DNA of 13,782 nucleotides, taken from an uncultured Collinsella sp. Lineage in GTDB: Bacteria; Actinomycetota; Coriobacteriia; Coriobacteriales; Coriobacteriaceae. Within the stretch, counting starts at the first letter, position 1, and the number at the start of each line of letters is the position of its first letter. The stretch spans positions 1-13,782 of the forward strand of contig URBP01000057.1 in the NCBI GenBank assembly GCA_900546105.1. Direction: 5' to 3'. Shown here one piece after another: positions 6,829 through 13,763 of the stretch. Position numbers and translations under genes: made by a program. The notes beneath the pieces were generated by a model, which searched no databases, was not told where the DNA came from, and was given only the letters and a program-made list of their open reading frames with translations.

Positions 6829-7428
6829 ATGAAGAAAAAGACCCTATCGATCCTTTCCCTTTGCATCGCCCTCTTTGCCGCATTTGCCCTTGTCGGATGC
6901 GGAGGAAGCGCATCGGGCGGCGGCGGCACCCCCAAGAGCGAGAGCAAGGAAAAGGCCCCCGTCGCCAAGAAGACCGACTTTATCTGGTTTAAGGTCGAGA
7001 TGCCCGAGGGCGTCGGCGTAAGCGACTCCGCCGGCAAGAACGCCGACAGGGTCCAGCTCACCTTCCCCGAGAACGAGAACACCACAGTCGACCGTTTCAT
7101 CCCCGTTTGGCAAGAGAAGATGACGGCCGAAGAGTCCTTTGCAGAGCAGGCCGAAAGGCACACCGGAACGTTCCAGTGGGAGGATGGCGACCCCGTCGAG
7201 TACAACGGCAGAACATGGCTCACCGGAACGTGCAAGGACAACGGCGGCACTTATACCTACCTCTTTACCGCCGTCGACACGGGAAGCGTCTATATCATGA
7301 TTAGGAACGTCGACCTGCACAAGAAAGAAGCCGAGGCGCTTCTCGACTCCATCGAGTTCCCCGACGACATGAAGAAAGCAGTTGACGAGGCACGTGAAGT
7401 CGAGATTTCGAGCATCGAGATCAAGTAA
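6829..7428 (+). CDS. Lipoprotein, tandem paralog 1, unknown function
   Basis: This 199-residue protein has a clear lipoprotein signal: MKKK, a hydrophobic core and the lipobox LVGC, with the lipidated cysteine at residue 24. A Gly/Ser linker and a Lys/Glu-rich stretch follow. The mature domain begins at about residue 45 (KTDFIWFKVEMPEGV) and contains the shared motifs FIPV, DPVEYNGRTW, GSVYIMIRNV and a C-terminal SSIEIK. It aligns along its whole length with the next gene. The start ATG has AAGGAGG at 6814-6820, 8 nt upstream. The protein should sit on the outer face of the membrane. I recognise no named domain, and its ligand or role is unknown. It ends before a strong terminator, so it is transcribed separately from its paralog. 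Confidence 0.9.
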   Translation: MKKKTLSILSLCIALFAAFALVGCGGSASGGGGTPKSESKEKAPVAKKTDFIWFKVEMPEGVGVSDSAGKNADRVQLTFPENENTTVDRFIPVWQEKMTAEESFAEQAERHTGTFQWEDGDPVEYNGRTWLTGTCKDNGGTYTYLFTAVDTGSVYIMIRNVDLHKKEAEALLDSIEFPDDMKKAVDEAREVEISSIEIK

Positions 7429-7500
7429 CGGGGCACCCCGTACGCGCCTACGCGAACCCGCGTACACGCGCCCCATTAAAACAACGGGCACCCAACCCCG

Positions 7501-7534
7501 GGGAGGGCCGACAGCATCGGCCCTCCCCCCTTTT
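7501..7534 (+). terminator. Rho-independent terminator after lipoprotein 1
   Basis: GGGAGGGCCGA (7501-7511), loop CAGCA, and TCGGCCCTCCC (7517-7527) form a perfect 11-bp stem, followed by CCCTTTT. It lies 72 nt past the stop codon. Confidence 0.9.
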
Positions 7535-7580
7535 GGACCCTCGCATATTGCCACTTGTCGGCGCAAATCCTGCCCCCAGA

Positions 7581-7598
7581 ATGGGACACATGGCCCAC
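7581..7598 (+). repeat. 18-bp repeat, copy 2, upstream of lipoprotein 2
   Basis: An exact copy of the sequence at 6613-6630, here 91 nt before the start of the second lipoprotein and just past the terminator of the first. The recurrence at equivalent places suggests either a shared control site or the boundary of a duplicated unit. Confidence 0.6.
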
Positions 7599-7671
7599 CC
7601 GAATGAGCTGCTCACGCGTACAGTAAAGACAGGTAATCCACGGGCGGTTACAGATCGAGGAGGACACGACC

Positions 7672-8265
7672 ATGAAAAAGAAGGCCTTTGCGATTCTCAC
7701 CCTCTGCATGAGTCTCTTTGCCGCAGTTGCCCTGGTGGGCTGCGGTGGCAGCGGCGGCGCTACCGGAAGCGGCGGTGGCGGAGGAGCAGAAAAACCAGCC
7801 GTGGATATGAGGACCGACTTCATTTGGTTTAAGGTCGAGGTCCCCGAGGGCGTCGAGATCACCGACGTCGCAGGCGACACTGCCGACAGGGCCCAGTTTA
7901 AGTTCACCGAGAGCGAGCACGCCAGCGACCGCTTCATCCCCGTCTTCGATCCTGACAAGAACGCCGATGAGCTGTTCGACTACGAGGCAAAGTGGAAGGC
8001 CAGCTCTGGATGGACCGAGAGCGATCCCGTTAAGTACAACGGCAAGACCTGGCGCAGCGCCTACTTTACGCACTCGGGCGGCGTGACGACCGAGTACTTC
8101 ACCGACGTTGACGGCGGCAGCGTGTACGTGCGCATCGACAATGTCGAGGAGCACAAGGATGCCGTCGAGACCATGATGAAGTCTCTGGAGTTTGCCGATG
8201 ATATCGCCAAAGCCAAGACCGAAGCCATGGACGTCAAGCTCGACGATATCGAGATCAAGCGCTAA
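7672..8265 (+). CDS. Lipoprotein, tandem paralog 2, unknown function
   Basis: This 197-residue lipoprotein has the same plan as its upstream paralog: MKKK, hydrophobic core, lipobox LVGC with Cys24, a Gly-rich linker (GGSGGATGSGGGGG), and a mature domain opening with RTDFIWFKVEVPEGVEI. Shared blocks include RFIPVF, SDPVKYNGKTW, GGSVYVRIDNVEEHKDA and the C-terminal DDIEIK. The start ATG follows GAGGAGG (about 7657-7663). The two mature domains clearly derive from one ancestor, but they have diverged enough that the duplication is not recent. No enzymatic residues can be named. A likely weak terminator follows at 8336-8369. The function is unknown; location on the outer membrane leaflet is inferred from the lipobox. 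Confidence 0.9.
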   Translation: MKKKAFAILTLCMSLFAAVALVGCGGSGGATGSGGGGGAEKPAVDMRTDFIWFKVEVPEGVEITDVAGDTADRAQFKFTESEHASDRFIPVFDPDKNADELFDYEAKWKASSGWTESDPVKYNGKTWRSAYFTHSGGVTTEYFTDVDGGSVYVRIDNVEEHKDAVETMMKSLEFADDIAKAKTEAMDVKLDDIEIKR

Positions 8266-8335
8266 ACGACTGGCGAGCGCAGCGGGAAACACGGGCACAG
8301 TGCAAACAAGCGACGATACCCCAGCGCTTCGCACC

Positions 8336-8369
8336 AAGGAAGGATCGGATCGCCGGCCCTCCCTTTCTT
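8336..8369 (+). terminator. Imperfect terminator after lipoprotein 2
   Basis: AAGGAAGGATCGG (8336-8348) and CCGGCCCTCCCTT (8353-8365) pair at 11 of 13 positions around the loop ATCG, followed by a TTTCTT tail. It resembles a degraded version of the terminator after the first lipoprotein. Confidence 0.5.
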
Positions 8370-8569
8370 ATGCCGATAGCCGGCGAACGCGAGGGTGCCG
8401 GGCGGCAAAACCACCCCCAGCGCGGTAACGACACAACATGAACAAGCACCCCAGCACGTCCGCTCGCCGATTTATAGCGCCGCGCAGACAATTGAGCCGG
8501 ACCTTTAAACATCCGGGCAGTAAAGTGACCAAAATGAGTGCATAACCGCACCCTGCGAATGGAGGAGTT
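8370..8569. other. Intergenic region upstream of PI-PLC-like gene
   Basis: Together with the terminator this is a ~300-bp gene-free stretch. I see no ORF or clear promoter. Around 8514-8545 there is a less GC-rich patch including GTGACCAAAATGAGTGCATA. This loosely resembles the CCAAATATGAGT core of the inverted-repeat element at 4693-4926, but the match is too short to call a shared site. GGAGGAG at 8561-8567 is the ribosome site for the next gene. Confidence 0.4.
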
Positions 8570-11062
8570 ATGACCGAACATCATGCCATCAGTCGCCGAG
8601 CGTTTACGCTGGGCCTTGGACTCGCGGCGTTGTCGCCGCTTGCAAGCCTGCCCGAAACCGCGGGATTGGGCCTTCCCGTGCGCGCGGCATTTGCAGACGA
8701 CGCTGCCACAGCGTCGGTCAGCCTCGACAATTTCGTCATTCGCCTTCGCCCCGCGGGCTATTTTCGCACCGCGAGCGTCAACGAAGACGGCAACGTCATC
8801 GGCAACGTCTGCCACCTGTTTAATGACGGCACGTCCAACAAGCTCATCCTTGAGAACGTAACGACCAAGAATGACGATACAAATTGGTATGCCATCCGCA
8901 CCCTGCTCAATTTCGAAGAGCATAAAAAGACGGGCTATAGCATTTGGTCGGTCGATGGCGACTCGGACAAAGATGGAAAGGTCATCCACGTATGGAGCGG
9001 CGAGCATGACGGCAAGGCCAGCCGCTCTTTTGCGTTCGAGCGTCAATCAAACGGAACCTATATCATCCGAGACCGCACGGTCGAGAAAGAAACCGAGAAA
9101 AAAGACATTAAGTACCTGGCAATAGAATCGAACGACAAAGACCAGGACAACAATAAGATCTGCCATAAGAGTAAGAGCATTCCGTGGGAGCTCGAGCTTG
9201 TCGGCTACAGCATGGACAAGACCAATGCCACAGTTAGCAGCATCGACTGGACCACGTATAGCAGCTACGTCGACGGACCATGTTGGATGAGCCACGTCGA
9301 AGGCAACAAGTACCTCGACGAGCTGAGCATCCCGGGCACGCACGATTCGGGAACTTGCAGCGTGGACAACGACACCGAACCCCAATCCTCGCAAGCAAAG
9401 TGCCAGCAGGACTACATCCCCACGCAGTTGCTCGAAGGCATTCGCTATTTTGATATCCGACTCGGAAAAGGCAACGACCCCGGCATCGACCATGGAAGTT
9501 GCTACCTGCTCAAAAAAGACGGGCACTTCATGCATCTCTCCGATGTCGTTGGCTACTTCAAAAAGTTTTTGAACGAAAATCCGTCAGAAGCGCTCATCAT
9601 GCTTGTATCCCGAGGCAACAACGAGGCTACTGACGAGAGCCTTACGACGGCTTTCGCCAAGGTTTTGGACGACAACCCCAAACTGTTCTATACGTCGAGC
9701 CGCGTTCCCACACTGAACGAGGTGCGCGGAAAGATCGTCCTGCTGCGCCGATTTGGACTCGCCGGCGACAGCGTAAGCGGCCACACGTGGGGCCTCGACC
9801 TAACCGAATGGGACAACAAAATCGCAGCACACCCCAGCAGCTCCTCTATGTGTCTCGTCCAAAACGCGCAAGGCTTTGAAGCCGCAGGGGAAACAGGCGA
9901 CAAAAAAGCCTATTGCACCAAGGTATATGCCCAGGACCATTACGAATGCACCGGAACCGACAAGATCAGCTGGGTCGATATGGCCCTGCAGGAAACGGCC
10001 AAGCTCACCCGCAACGAGGTAGATGTCGAGGACGATAACGGGGCCAAGGAGCAAGTCCTGGAGCGCTGCTGGTCTATCAACTACACCAGCTGCACGAATC
10101 ACAAGCAAGGAAGCAACCCATTTACCGCAGCGCGAGTAGTCAACGAGCATCTGTACAAGAGCCCGTACATCAATCCCAGCGGCATCGAGGATACAAAGTC
10201 AGATTACCTCAAGCACATTGGCATCATCGCATCCGACTTTGTTGATGCGGCGCTGGCCCGGAGCATCTACCAGCGCAATTACAATTACGATACGAAGCAC
10301 ACGCAGTCGGCTTCGTGCTGCCTCCCGACCCGCATGCGCATGACGTACGGCGACTCGCTGAGCGATGCCTCGCTCCAGGATGGCAAGACCGTTGGCGAGG
10401 GCCATTTCCGCCTTGTCGACAGCAGCAACGTACTCAACGTGGCGGCTTCGGGCCATGCGTTTGCCATCGAATATGTGGATGTCGACGCCCTGGGCAACGA
10501 GACCTTTACGGGGCTGCAGGGTTCCGTGCCCATCGATATCGACCCGCGCGCGCTGACGCCCCATTTTGAGGGGCTCGAGGGCCTTAAGGCCGGCGAGGAC
10601 GTGCGCGCCAAGATTGCGGCATCACTCGAGGGCAAGCTCGAAACCGATGCCTGCACGGCCCAGCTCGAGTTTGTGCACGACGCGAACGGCGCTCCGGGCA
10701 CGGCAATGGCCGAGGGCGAAACATTTGCCGCAGGGACGTACTGGGTGCGCGCGAAAGGCCTTTTGGGCGACGCGGCACAGAACTACACGCTCGCCAGCGA
10801 TGGAGCAGCAAGCTTTACCGTAGCGGCCTCGAGCAGTGCAGGCGGCACCGGCAGCGGCACGGGTTCCAACGCAGGCGGCGCCGACAAGAACGGCGGCGGC
10901 AACAAGAGCGACCAGGGCAAGAGCTCGGGCGGAAAACTCGCCGACACGGGCGACGGCTCCGGCATTGCCGCCGGGCTCGCCGCTGCCGCCGTGGCGACAA
11001 CGGTCGCCGGCGTGGCAATGCTTGCCAGTGACCGCGAAGACAGCGAAGGCGCTAGCGAATAG
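8570..11062 (+). CDS. Tat-exported, wall-anchored PI-specific phospholipase C-like protein
   Basis: This 830-residue protein begins with a twin-arginine signal (SRRAFTLGLGLAALSPLA, residues 8-25). Residues ~48-215 look like a ricin-type beta-trefoil (repeated VIRLRPAGYFRTAS, YSIWSV and KYLAIES-type units). Residues ~240-590 are a PI-PLC X domain. LSIPGTHDSGT gives the general-base His258, YFDIRLG gives Arg297, and IDHGSCY gives His308, which matches the second catalytic His of the bacterial enzyme. FLNENPSEALIMLVSR follows, as in bacterial PI-PLCs. A C-terminal region ends with a Gly/Ser/Asn linker, LADTG (790-794), a hydrophobic helix and a short acidic tail, which is consistent with a sortase substrate although the tail lacks the usual lysines. 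Such enzymes cleave phosphatidylinositol or GPI anchors without calcium. The activity here is inferred. GGAGGAG precedes the start. Confidence 0.9.
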   Translation: MTEHHAISRRAFTLGLGLAALSPLASLPETAGLGLPVRAAFADDAATASVSLDNFVIRLRPAGYFRTASVNEDGNVIGNVCHLFNDGTSNKLILENVTTKNDDTNWYAIRTLLNFEEHKKTGYSIWSVDGDSDKDGKVIHVWSGEHDGKASRSFAFERQSNGTYIIRDRTVEKETEKKDIKYLAIESNDKDQDNNKICHKSKSIPWELELVGYSMDKTNATVSSIDWTTYSSYVDGPCWMSHVEGNKYLDELSIPGTHDSGTCSVDNDTEPQSSQAKCQQDYIPTQLLEGIRYFDIRLGKGNDPGIDHGSCYLLKKDGHFMHLSDVVGYFKKFLNENPSEALIMLVSRGNNEATDESLTTAFAKVLDDNPKLFYTSSRVPTLNEVRGKIVLLRRFGLAGDSVSGHTWGLDLTEWDNKIAAHPSSSSMCLVQNAQGFEAAGETGDKKAYCTKVYAQDHYECTGTDKISWVDMALQETAKLTRNEVDVEDDNGAKEQVLERCWSINYTSCTNHKQGSNPFTAARVVNEHLYKSPYINPSGIEDTKSDYLKHIGIIASDFVDAALARSIYQRNYNYDTKHTQSASCCLPTRMRMTYGDSLSDASLQDGKTVGEGHFRLVDSSNVLNVAASGHAFAIEYVDVDALGNETFTGLQGSVPIDIDPRALTPHFEGLEGLKAGEDVRAKIAASLEGKLETDACTAQLEFVHDANGAPGTAMAEGETFAAGTYWVRAKGLLGDAAQNYTLASDGAASFTVAASSSAGGTGSGTGSNAGGADKNGGGNKSDQGKSSGGKLADTGDGSGIAAGLAAAAVATTVAGVAMLASDREDSEGASE

Positions 11063-11091
11063 GCAAGCCAGCCTTTTAGACACATCGACTC

Positions 11092-11131
11092 AATCGGGGG
11101 CGCAGAACACCGTTCTGTGCCCCCGATTTTT
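11092..11131 (+). terminator. Rho-independent terminator after PI-PLC-like gene
   Basis: AATCGGGGGCGCAGAAC (11092-11108) pairs with GTTCTGTGCCCCCGATT (11112-11128), with one G-U pair and a 3-nt loop, ending in a run of T. It is very stable and lies between convergent genes. It has no T-tract on the minus strand. Confidence 0.92.
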
Positions 11132-11156
11132 ACCTTGGCCCGAACGCCGCTTTCGG

Positions 11157-11426
11157 CTACATCACCATGTTCAGCGCGTTCACAAATTCCTGGGCCTTCG
11201 CACGGCTACTCAGGCTAAAGACGCAAGCGGTCAACAGCCTGTTACGTAGGAAAACGTCGCGGCCCTTGACCCTGTTGACCCCCGTGATGTCCTTAAGGTA
11301 GACGATCTCGGTGTGCTTGCCGCCAAACGTTCCCTTCTTGAGCACCTCGATACGGTTAGGGTTGATCTTGACGTCTTTAAACCTGCCCGAACCTTTGTCC
11401 TGGAACAGCAAAGTGTTGTTGTCCAT
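11157..11426 (-). CDS. Small PH-like domain protein
   Basis: An 89-residue protein starting at ATG 11426 (MDNNTLLFQD), with GGGAG about 8 nt upstream. An open extension to 11537 is rejected because it lacks a ribosome site and has atypical composition. The sequence alternates short strands (RFKDVKINPNRIEVLKK, HTEIVYLKDITGV, DVFLRNRL) and ends in one amphipathic helix (SRAKAQEFVNALN). This is the layout of bacterial PH-like (bPH/DUF4429-type) domains, whose roles are mostly unknown. No signal peptide or membrane segment is visible. It is convergent with the PI-PLC gene and divergent from hicA. An inverted repeat at 11449-11478 lies in its promoter region. Confidence 0.75.
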   Translation of the reverse strand: MDNNTLLFQDKGSGRFKDVKINPNRIEVLKKGTFGGKHTEIVYLKDITGVNRVKGRDVFLRNRLLTACVFSLSSRAKAQEFVNALNMVM

Positions 11427-11448
11427 GCCCGTCGCTCCCGTGGGGTTC

Positions 11449-11478
11449 GCTAAAACTGTCTTAGGGTCATATTTTAGC
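11449..11478. promoter_or_regulatory. Inverted repeat GCTAAAA-N16-TTTTAGC, possible operator
   Basis: GCTAAAA (11449-11455) and TTTTAGC (11472-11478) are perfect inverted copies. They sit 23 nt upstream of the PH-like gene start, where its promoter should be. They contain the same GCTAA/TTAGC half-site as the palindrome before hicA, so they may be bound by the same regulator. Confidence 0.35.
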
Positions 11479-11598
11479 CACCGCAAACCCTTTTCGCAGT
11501 CGTGCGCAGAGCACCAAAATCGTGTCCGCACGAGCAAATAGACTAATACGACAAGGTTTATAAGCCGTTATCCAAGGATGGCGCCGCAAAACAAAGGA

Positions 11599-11644
11599 TT
11601 AGCAATAGCTAAGATTTAAGCCTAAAACCCTTAGGAAGTGCTAA
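11599..11644 (+). promoter_or_regulatory. Candidate operator/promoter region of hicAB
   Basis: Two short palindromes lie just before hicA: TTAGC-AATA-GCTAA (11599-11612) and CCTAA-AACCC-TTAGG (11621-11635). A further GCTAA half-site (11640-11644) overlaps a -10-like TAATAT (11642-11647). No good -35 was found. HicB antitoxins with HTH domains usually repress their own operon, so these are its likely binding sites (inference). Confidence 0.5.
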
Positions 11645-11669
11645 TATATAGTTATTGAAAGAGGCTGAG

Positions 11670-11840
11670 ATGCAGAGACGCGAATTGATCCGTATCCTCG
11701 AAGAAGCCGGCTTCATCTCGAAAGGAGGCACTAATCACGAGAAGTTCGTCAAAGGAGATAAACTCGTGCTCGTGAAACGCCACCGAGAGATTGAGGATCA
11801 AATTGCCAAAAGAATCCTAAGGCAGGCAGGGCTTCGATAG
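11670..11840 (+). CDS. hicA: HicA-family toxin (mRNA interferase)
   Basis: This 56-residue protein matches HicA. The short dsRNA-binding-like fold begins RRELIRILEEAGFISKGG, followed by TNHEKF with the expected catalytic His23. It ends with a typical HicA C-terminus (IAKRILRQAGL). HicA toxins cleave mRNA in the cytoplasm and are neutralised by HicB. ATG 11670 follows AAAGAGG with a 5-nt gap; an upstream TTG at 11655 is open but less likely. The gene after it, 45 nt downstream, is a HicB-like antitoxin, which strongly supports the call. The toxin-first order is usual for hicAB. Confidence 0.87.
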   Translation: MQRRELIRILEEAGFISKGGTNHEKFVKGDKLVLVKRHREIEDQIAKRILRQAGLR

Positions 11841-11885
11841 CTCATCCTCATCACATTTCGCATCGCTTTTTAGAGGAGGTCTTGC

Positions 11886-12338
11886 ATGGTTTACGTATGG
11901 GAATTTGAGTTCTTTGATTCGGACGGTATGGTCGATGCCGTGCCATGTGGCTCGCTGGGCGGAGGAGGAACGTTTGGCTCCGATCTAAACGACGCTGTCG
12001 AAAGCGCCGCTGATTTTCTCGCATGTATGGTCGACGATCACCTTATGGGTGGCGTCGATCTTCCCGCGCCAGACTTCGGACATGAGCCGCGACACGGCGG
12101 CAAGATTATCGCCGTAGCCGTCAGCCGCGAACTCGCCGACATCCCCGCCGTCACCGCAGCGGATGCCGCGCGCATGCTCGGTGTTAGCTCAGCACGGGTA
12201 TCGCAACTGATAAATGCTGGGCTGTTGGATTCTTGGAAGGACGGCACCAAGCGCATGGTGTCCAAAGCTTCCATCGAGGCACGACTCGCCGACGCACCAA
12301 AGGCAGGGCGCCCGAAAGAGGTCCCTATTGCCGTATAA
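11886..12338 (+). CDS. hicB: HicB-family antitoxin with C-terminal HTH
   Basis: This 150-residue protein has a HicB-like N-terminal domain. Strands YVWEFEFFDSDGMVDAVPCG are followed by GSDLNDAVESAADFLACMV, the helix that packs in HicB partial RNase H folds (residues ~1-60). Residues ~87-135 form an excisionase/MerR-like helix-turn-helix (VTAADAARMLGVSSARVSQL, then INAGLLDSWKDGTKRMVSK). The C-terminal tail (KAGRPKE) is basic and may contact DNA. It should bind and neutralise HicA and repress the operon. AGAGGAGGT lies 5 nt before ATG 11886. Confidence 0.87.
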   Translation: MVYVWEFEFFDSDGMVDAVPCGSLGGGGTFGSDLNDAVESAADFLACMVDDHLMGGVDLPAPDFGHEPRHGGKIIAVAVSRELADIPAVTAADAARMLGVSSARVSQLINAGLLDSWKDGTKRMVSKASIEARLADAPKAGRPKEVPIAV

Positions 12339-12339
12339 A

Positions 12340-12360
12340 GCAATAGCGTTGCGGGTTTTT
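12340..12360 (+). terminator. Weak terminator candidate after hicB
   Basis: GCAA-TAGCG-TTGC followed by GGGTTTTT. The stem is only 4 bp. An alternative 7-bp stem (CTATTGC 12325-12331 with GCAATAG 12340-12346) overlaps it. The T run right after hicB is the main reason to list it. Confidence 0.35.
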
Positions 12361-12388
12361 CATTTGTTAGATTAGCTGACAAGCTCTT

Positions 12389-12419
12389 CCAATTCGGGAC
12401 TCACTGCGTCCCGAATTGG
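12389..12419. repeat. Perfect 12-bp inverted repeat between hicB and the hydrolase gene
   Basis: CCAATTCGGGAC and GTCCCGAATTGG are perfect inverted copies around the 7-nt TCACTGC. There is no T-tract on either strand, so it is not a standard terminator. It lies about 60 nt before the ADP-ribosylglycohydrolase start and could be an operator, a leader hairpin or a recombination site. Confidence 0.7.
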
Positions 12420-12480
12420 GATGGACATATTGCCGCAGGTAGCCGCGCATCCTCAATCCAAAGTACGAGAGGTGTTTCCC

Positions 12481-13269
12481 ATGACAGACAGACCGAAAAC
12501 AACGCTGCGCGACTGCATCTATGGACTTGCCGTCGGCGACGCGTTGGGCGTTCCCTACGAGTTCAGGCCTCGTGGCACGTTCGAATGCACCGACATGATC
12601 GGCTACGGCACGCACGGGCAGCCCGCCGGCACCTGGAGCGATGACACGTCCATGACGCTTGCTACCTGCGACTCGATTAGAGAGCTTGGGCACATCGACA
12701 CCGCAGACATGCGCGACAAGTTCGTAAGCTGGATTGCCCGTGGCGAGTATACAATCGACGGCGTTTTCGATTACGGCGGCACGACCGCCCGCGCCTTGCA
12801 CACCGGCAAAGGAGGCTCCGGCGAACGCGACAACGGTAACGGTTCGCTCATGCGCATCGCGCCCCTGGCGTTTGTCGACGCGACTGACGACGAGATCTGC
12901 GAGGTCTCCGCGATAACGCACGCTCACAGAACATCGACCGACGCATGCGTCATATTTGTCGAGCTGATGAGGGATGTGATGAACGGCACGCTTCCCTCGT
13001 GGGCGCTGCAGCTGAAAAGCGCACCCGAGCACGAAATCAGGTCCGGCGGCTTCGTGCGCGACACGCTTAAGGCAGCCACCTGGTGCTTCGTCAACACCAA
13101 CAGCTACGAAGACTGCGTCCTCGCCGCCGTCAACCTGGGCGACGACACCGACACCACCGCAGCCGTCGCAGGCGCCCTCGCAGGCACGGCATACGGCATC
13201 GACGCAATTCCGCAGGAGTGGATTGACACTCTACGCGGAAAAGAGCTGATTGAGCAGTGTTTGTTTTAG
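12481..13269 (+). CDS. ADP-ribosylglycohydrolase (DraG/ARH family)
   Basis: This 262-residue protein has the di-metal site motifs of the DraG/ARH family. These are GLAVGDALGVPYEF (15-28), TWSDDT (51-56, metal-binding Asp pair), NGNGSLMRIAP (118-128), and AVNLGDDTDTTAAVAGALAG (216-235, with the second metal-binding Asp group). Family members remove ADP-ribose from proteins, nucleic acids or metabolites. The substrate here cannot be read from sequence. ATG 12481 (MTDRPKTT) follows GAGGTG. The open upstream extension to 12421 reads through the hairpin and is rejected. It is compact compared with many ARH proteins. The gene after it, 35 nt downstream, is a broken small gene. No ADP-ribosyltransferase partner lies within the window. 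Confidence 0.92.
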   Translation: MTDRPKTTLRDCIYGLAVGDALGVPYEFRPRGTFECTDMIGYGTHGQPAGTWSDDTSMTLATCDSIRELGHIDTADMRDKFVSWIARGEYTIDGVFDYGGTTARALHTGKGGSGERDNGNGSLMRIAPLAFVDATDDEICEVSAITHAHRTSTDACVIFVELMRDVMNGTLPSWALQLKSAPEHEIRSGGFVRDTLKAATWCFVNTNSYEDCVLAAVNLGDDTDTTAAVAGALAGTAYGIDAIPQEWIDTLRGKELIEQCLF

Positions 13270-13304
13270 GGCGCACTTACGATAGAAACTGACCAGGGGG
13301 CATC

Positions 13305-13527
13305 ATGGAAAGAGAGAACGCGAATATAGACGAGTTCCAAGTGGACGAAAACGGGATTCCGCTATTACCAGAGGACTGAAGAAAGAAGCCAACCTCTATG
13401 TCCTCCCCGACGGTCGCTACCTCCCCCCTGCGGGGTCTACCGGACCGAAGATGGTGGCTCGCTCATTTATGAGCCATCCGGGCTCAGCTTCTTCGGGCAG
13501 ATGCTTGCTCAATTCAAAGAGAGCTAA
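13305..13527 (+). pseudogene. Small gene (74 codons) broken by two single-base deletions
   Basis: The frame starts at ATG 13305 after AGGGGG and reads MERENANIDEFQVDENGIPL..PED, then stops at 13377-13379. Shifting by one base at the stop continues smoothly as LKKEANLYVLPDGRYLPPAG, so a single missing C near 13375-13377 (GACCTG to GACTG) explains it. A second one-base shift within the C run 13423-13428 or the G run 13432-13435 opens VYRTEDGGSLIYEPSGLSFF..KES to a TAA at 13525. The three pieces add up to exactly 74 residues with uniform protein-like composition. Either the gene is decayed or two homopolymer sequencing errors are present. I do not recognise the family. It lies 35 nt behind the ADP-ribosylglycohydrolase and is probably co-transcribed. 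Confidence 0.65.
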
Positions 13528-13569
13528 AGGCTTGATTGCCCGTTAGATCGACACTGTTCCAAACCATGG

Positions 13570-13624
13570 GGTGGGTAGGATGTCTCCCACCGCGGCCTGT
13601 GAGGTAAAATCTTGACTGCCGCGG
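13570..13624 (+). other. Possible structured RNA/leader with two stem-loops
   Basis: GGTGGG (13570-13575) pairs with CCCACC (13586-13591). CCGCGGC (13590-13596) pairs with GCCGCGG (13618-13624) around a 21-nt loop. The two stems share two bases, so they touch or compete. The region has no convincing ORF and lies upstream of the 30-residue ORF. It could be a leader or an ncRNA; no known family was recognised. Confidence 0.35.
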
Positions 13625-13670
13625 AATCCGCCTGCGGGCAACGCTCCGATCTCCGATTGGGGTGAAGCCT

Positions 13671-13763
13671 ATGAACTTGTTTCTTGAAATCCTGCGCCTC
13701 TCGATGTATGTGACCGGCATTGCCCGGAACCTCTACTCGATCTGGCGGGAATATAAGCAGTAA
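13671..13763 (+). CDS. Putative 30-residue small protein
   Basis: ATG 13671 follows GGGGTGAAGCCT, a plausible ribosome site, and the ORF ends with TAA at 13763. The peptide starts MNLFLEILRLSMYVTGIARN and ends IWREYKQ. Its first two thirds are hydrophobic with spaced charges, as in an amphipathic or membrane-seated helix, and its end is charged. No family is recognised. GAGGGGAG follows at about 13772-13779, which suggests that another gene starts just beyond the window and that this ORF is the first of an operon. It could instead be a chance ORF. Confidence 0.4.
   Translation: MNLFLEILRLSMYVTGIARNLYSIWREYKQ

Noticed and set aside
8514..8545. Additional copy of the inverted-repeat arm before the PI-PLC gene
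   Set aside because: Only about 10 bases resemble the CCAAATATGAGT core, which is not enough to separate from chance without a genome-wide comparison.
13370..13440. Programmed ribosomal frameshifting in the broken small gene
   Set aside because: There is no slippery heptamer followed by a pseudoknot at the first site, and two separate shifts would be needed. Deletions or sequencing errors explain it better.
13514..13720. 68-codon minus-strand ORF overlapping the small ORF and stems
   Set aside because: It has no good ribosome site and an Arg-rich composition, and it conflicts with the better supported plus-strand ORF.
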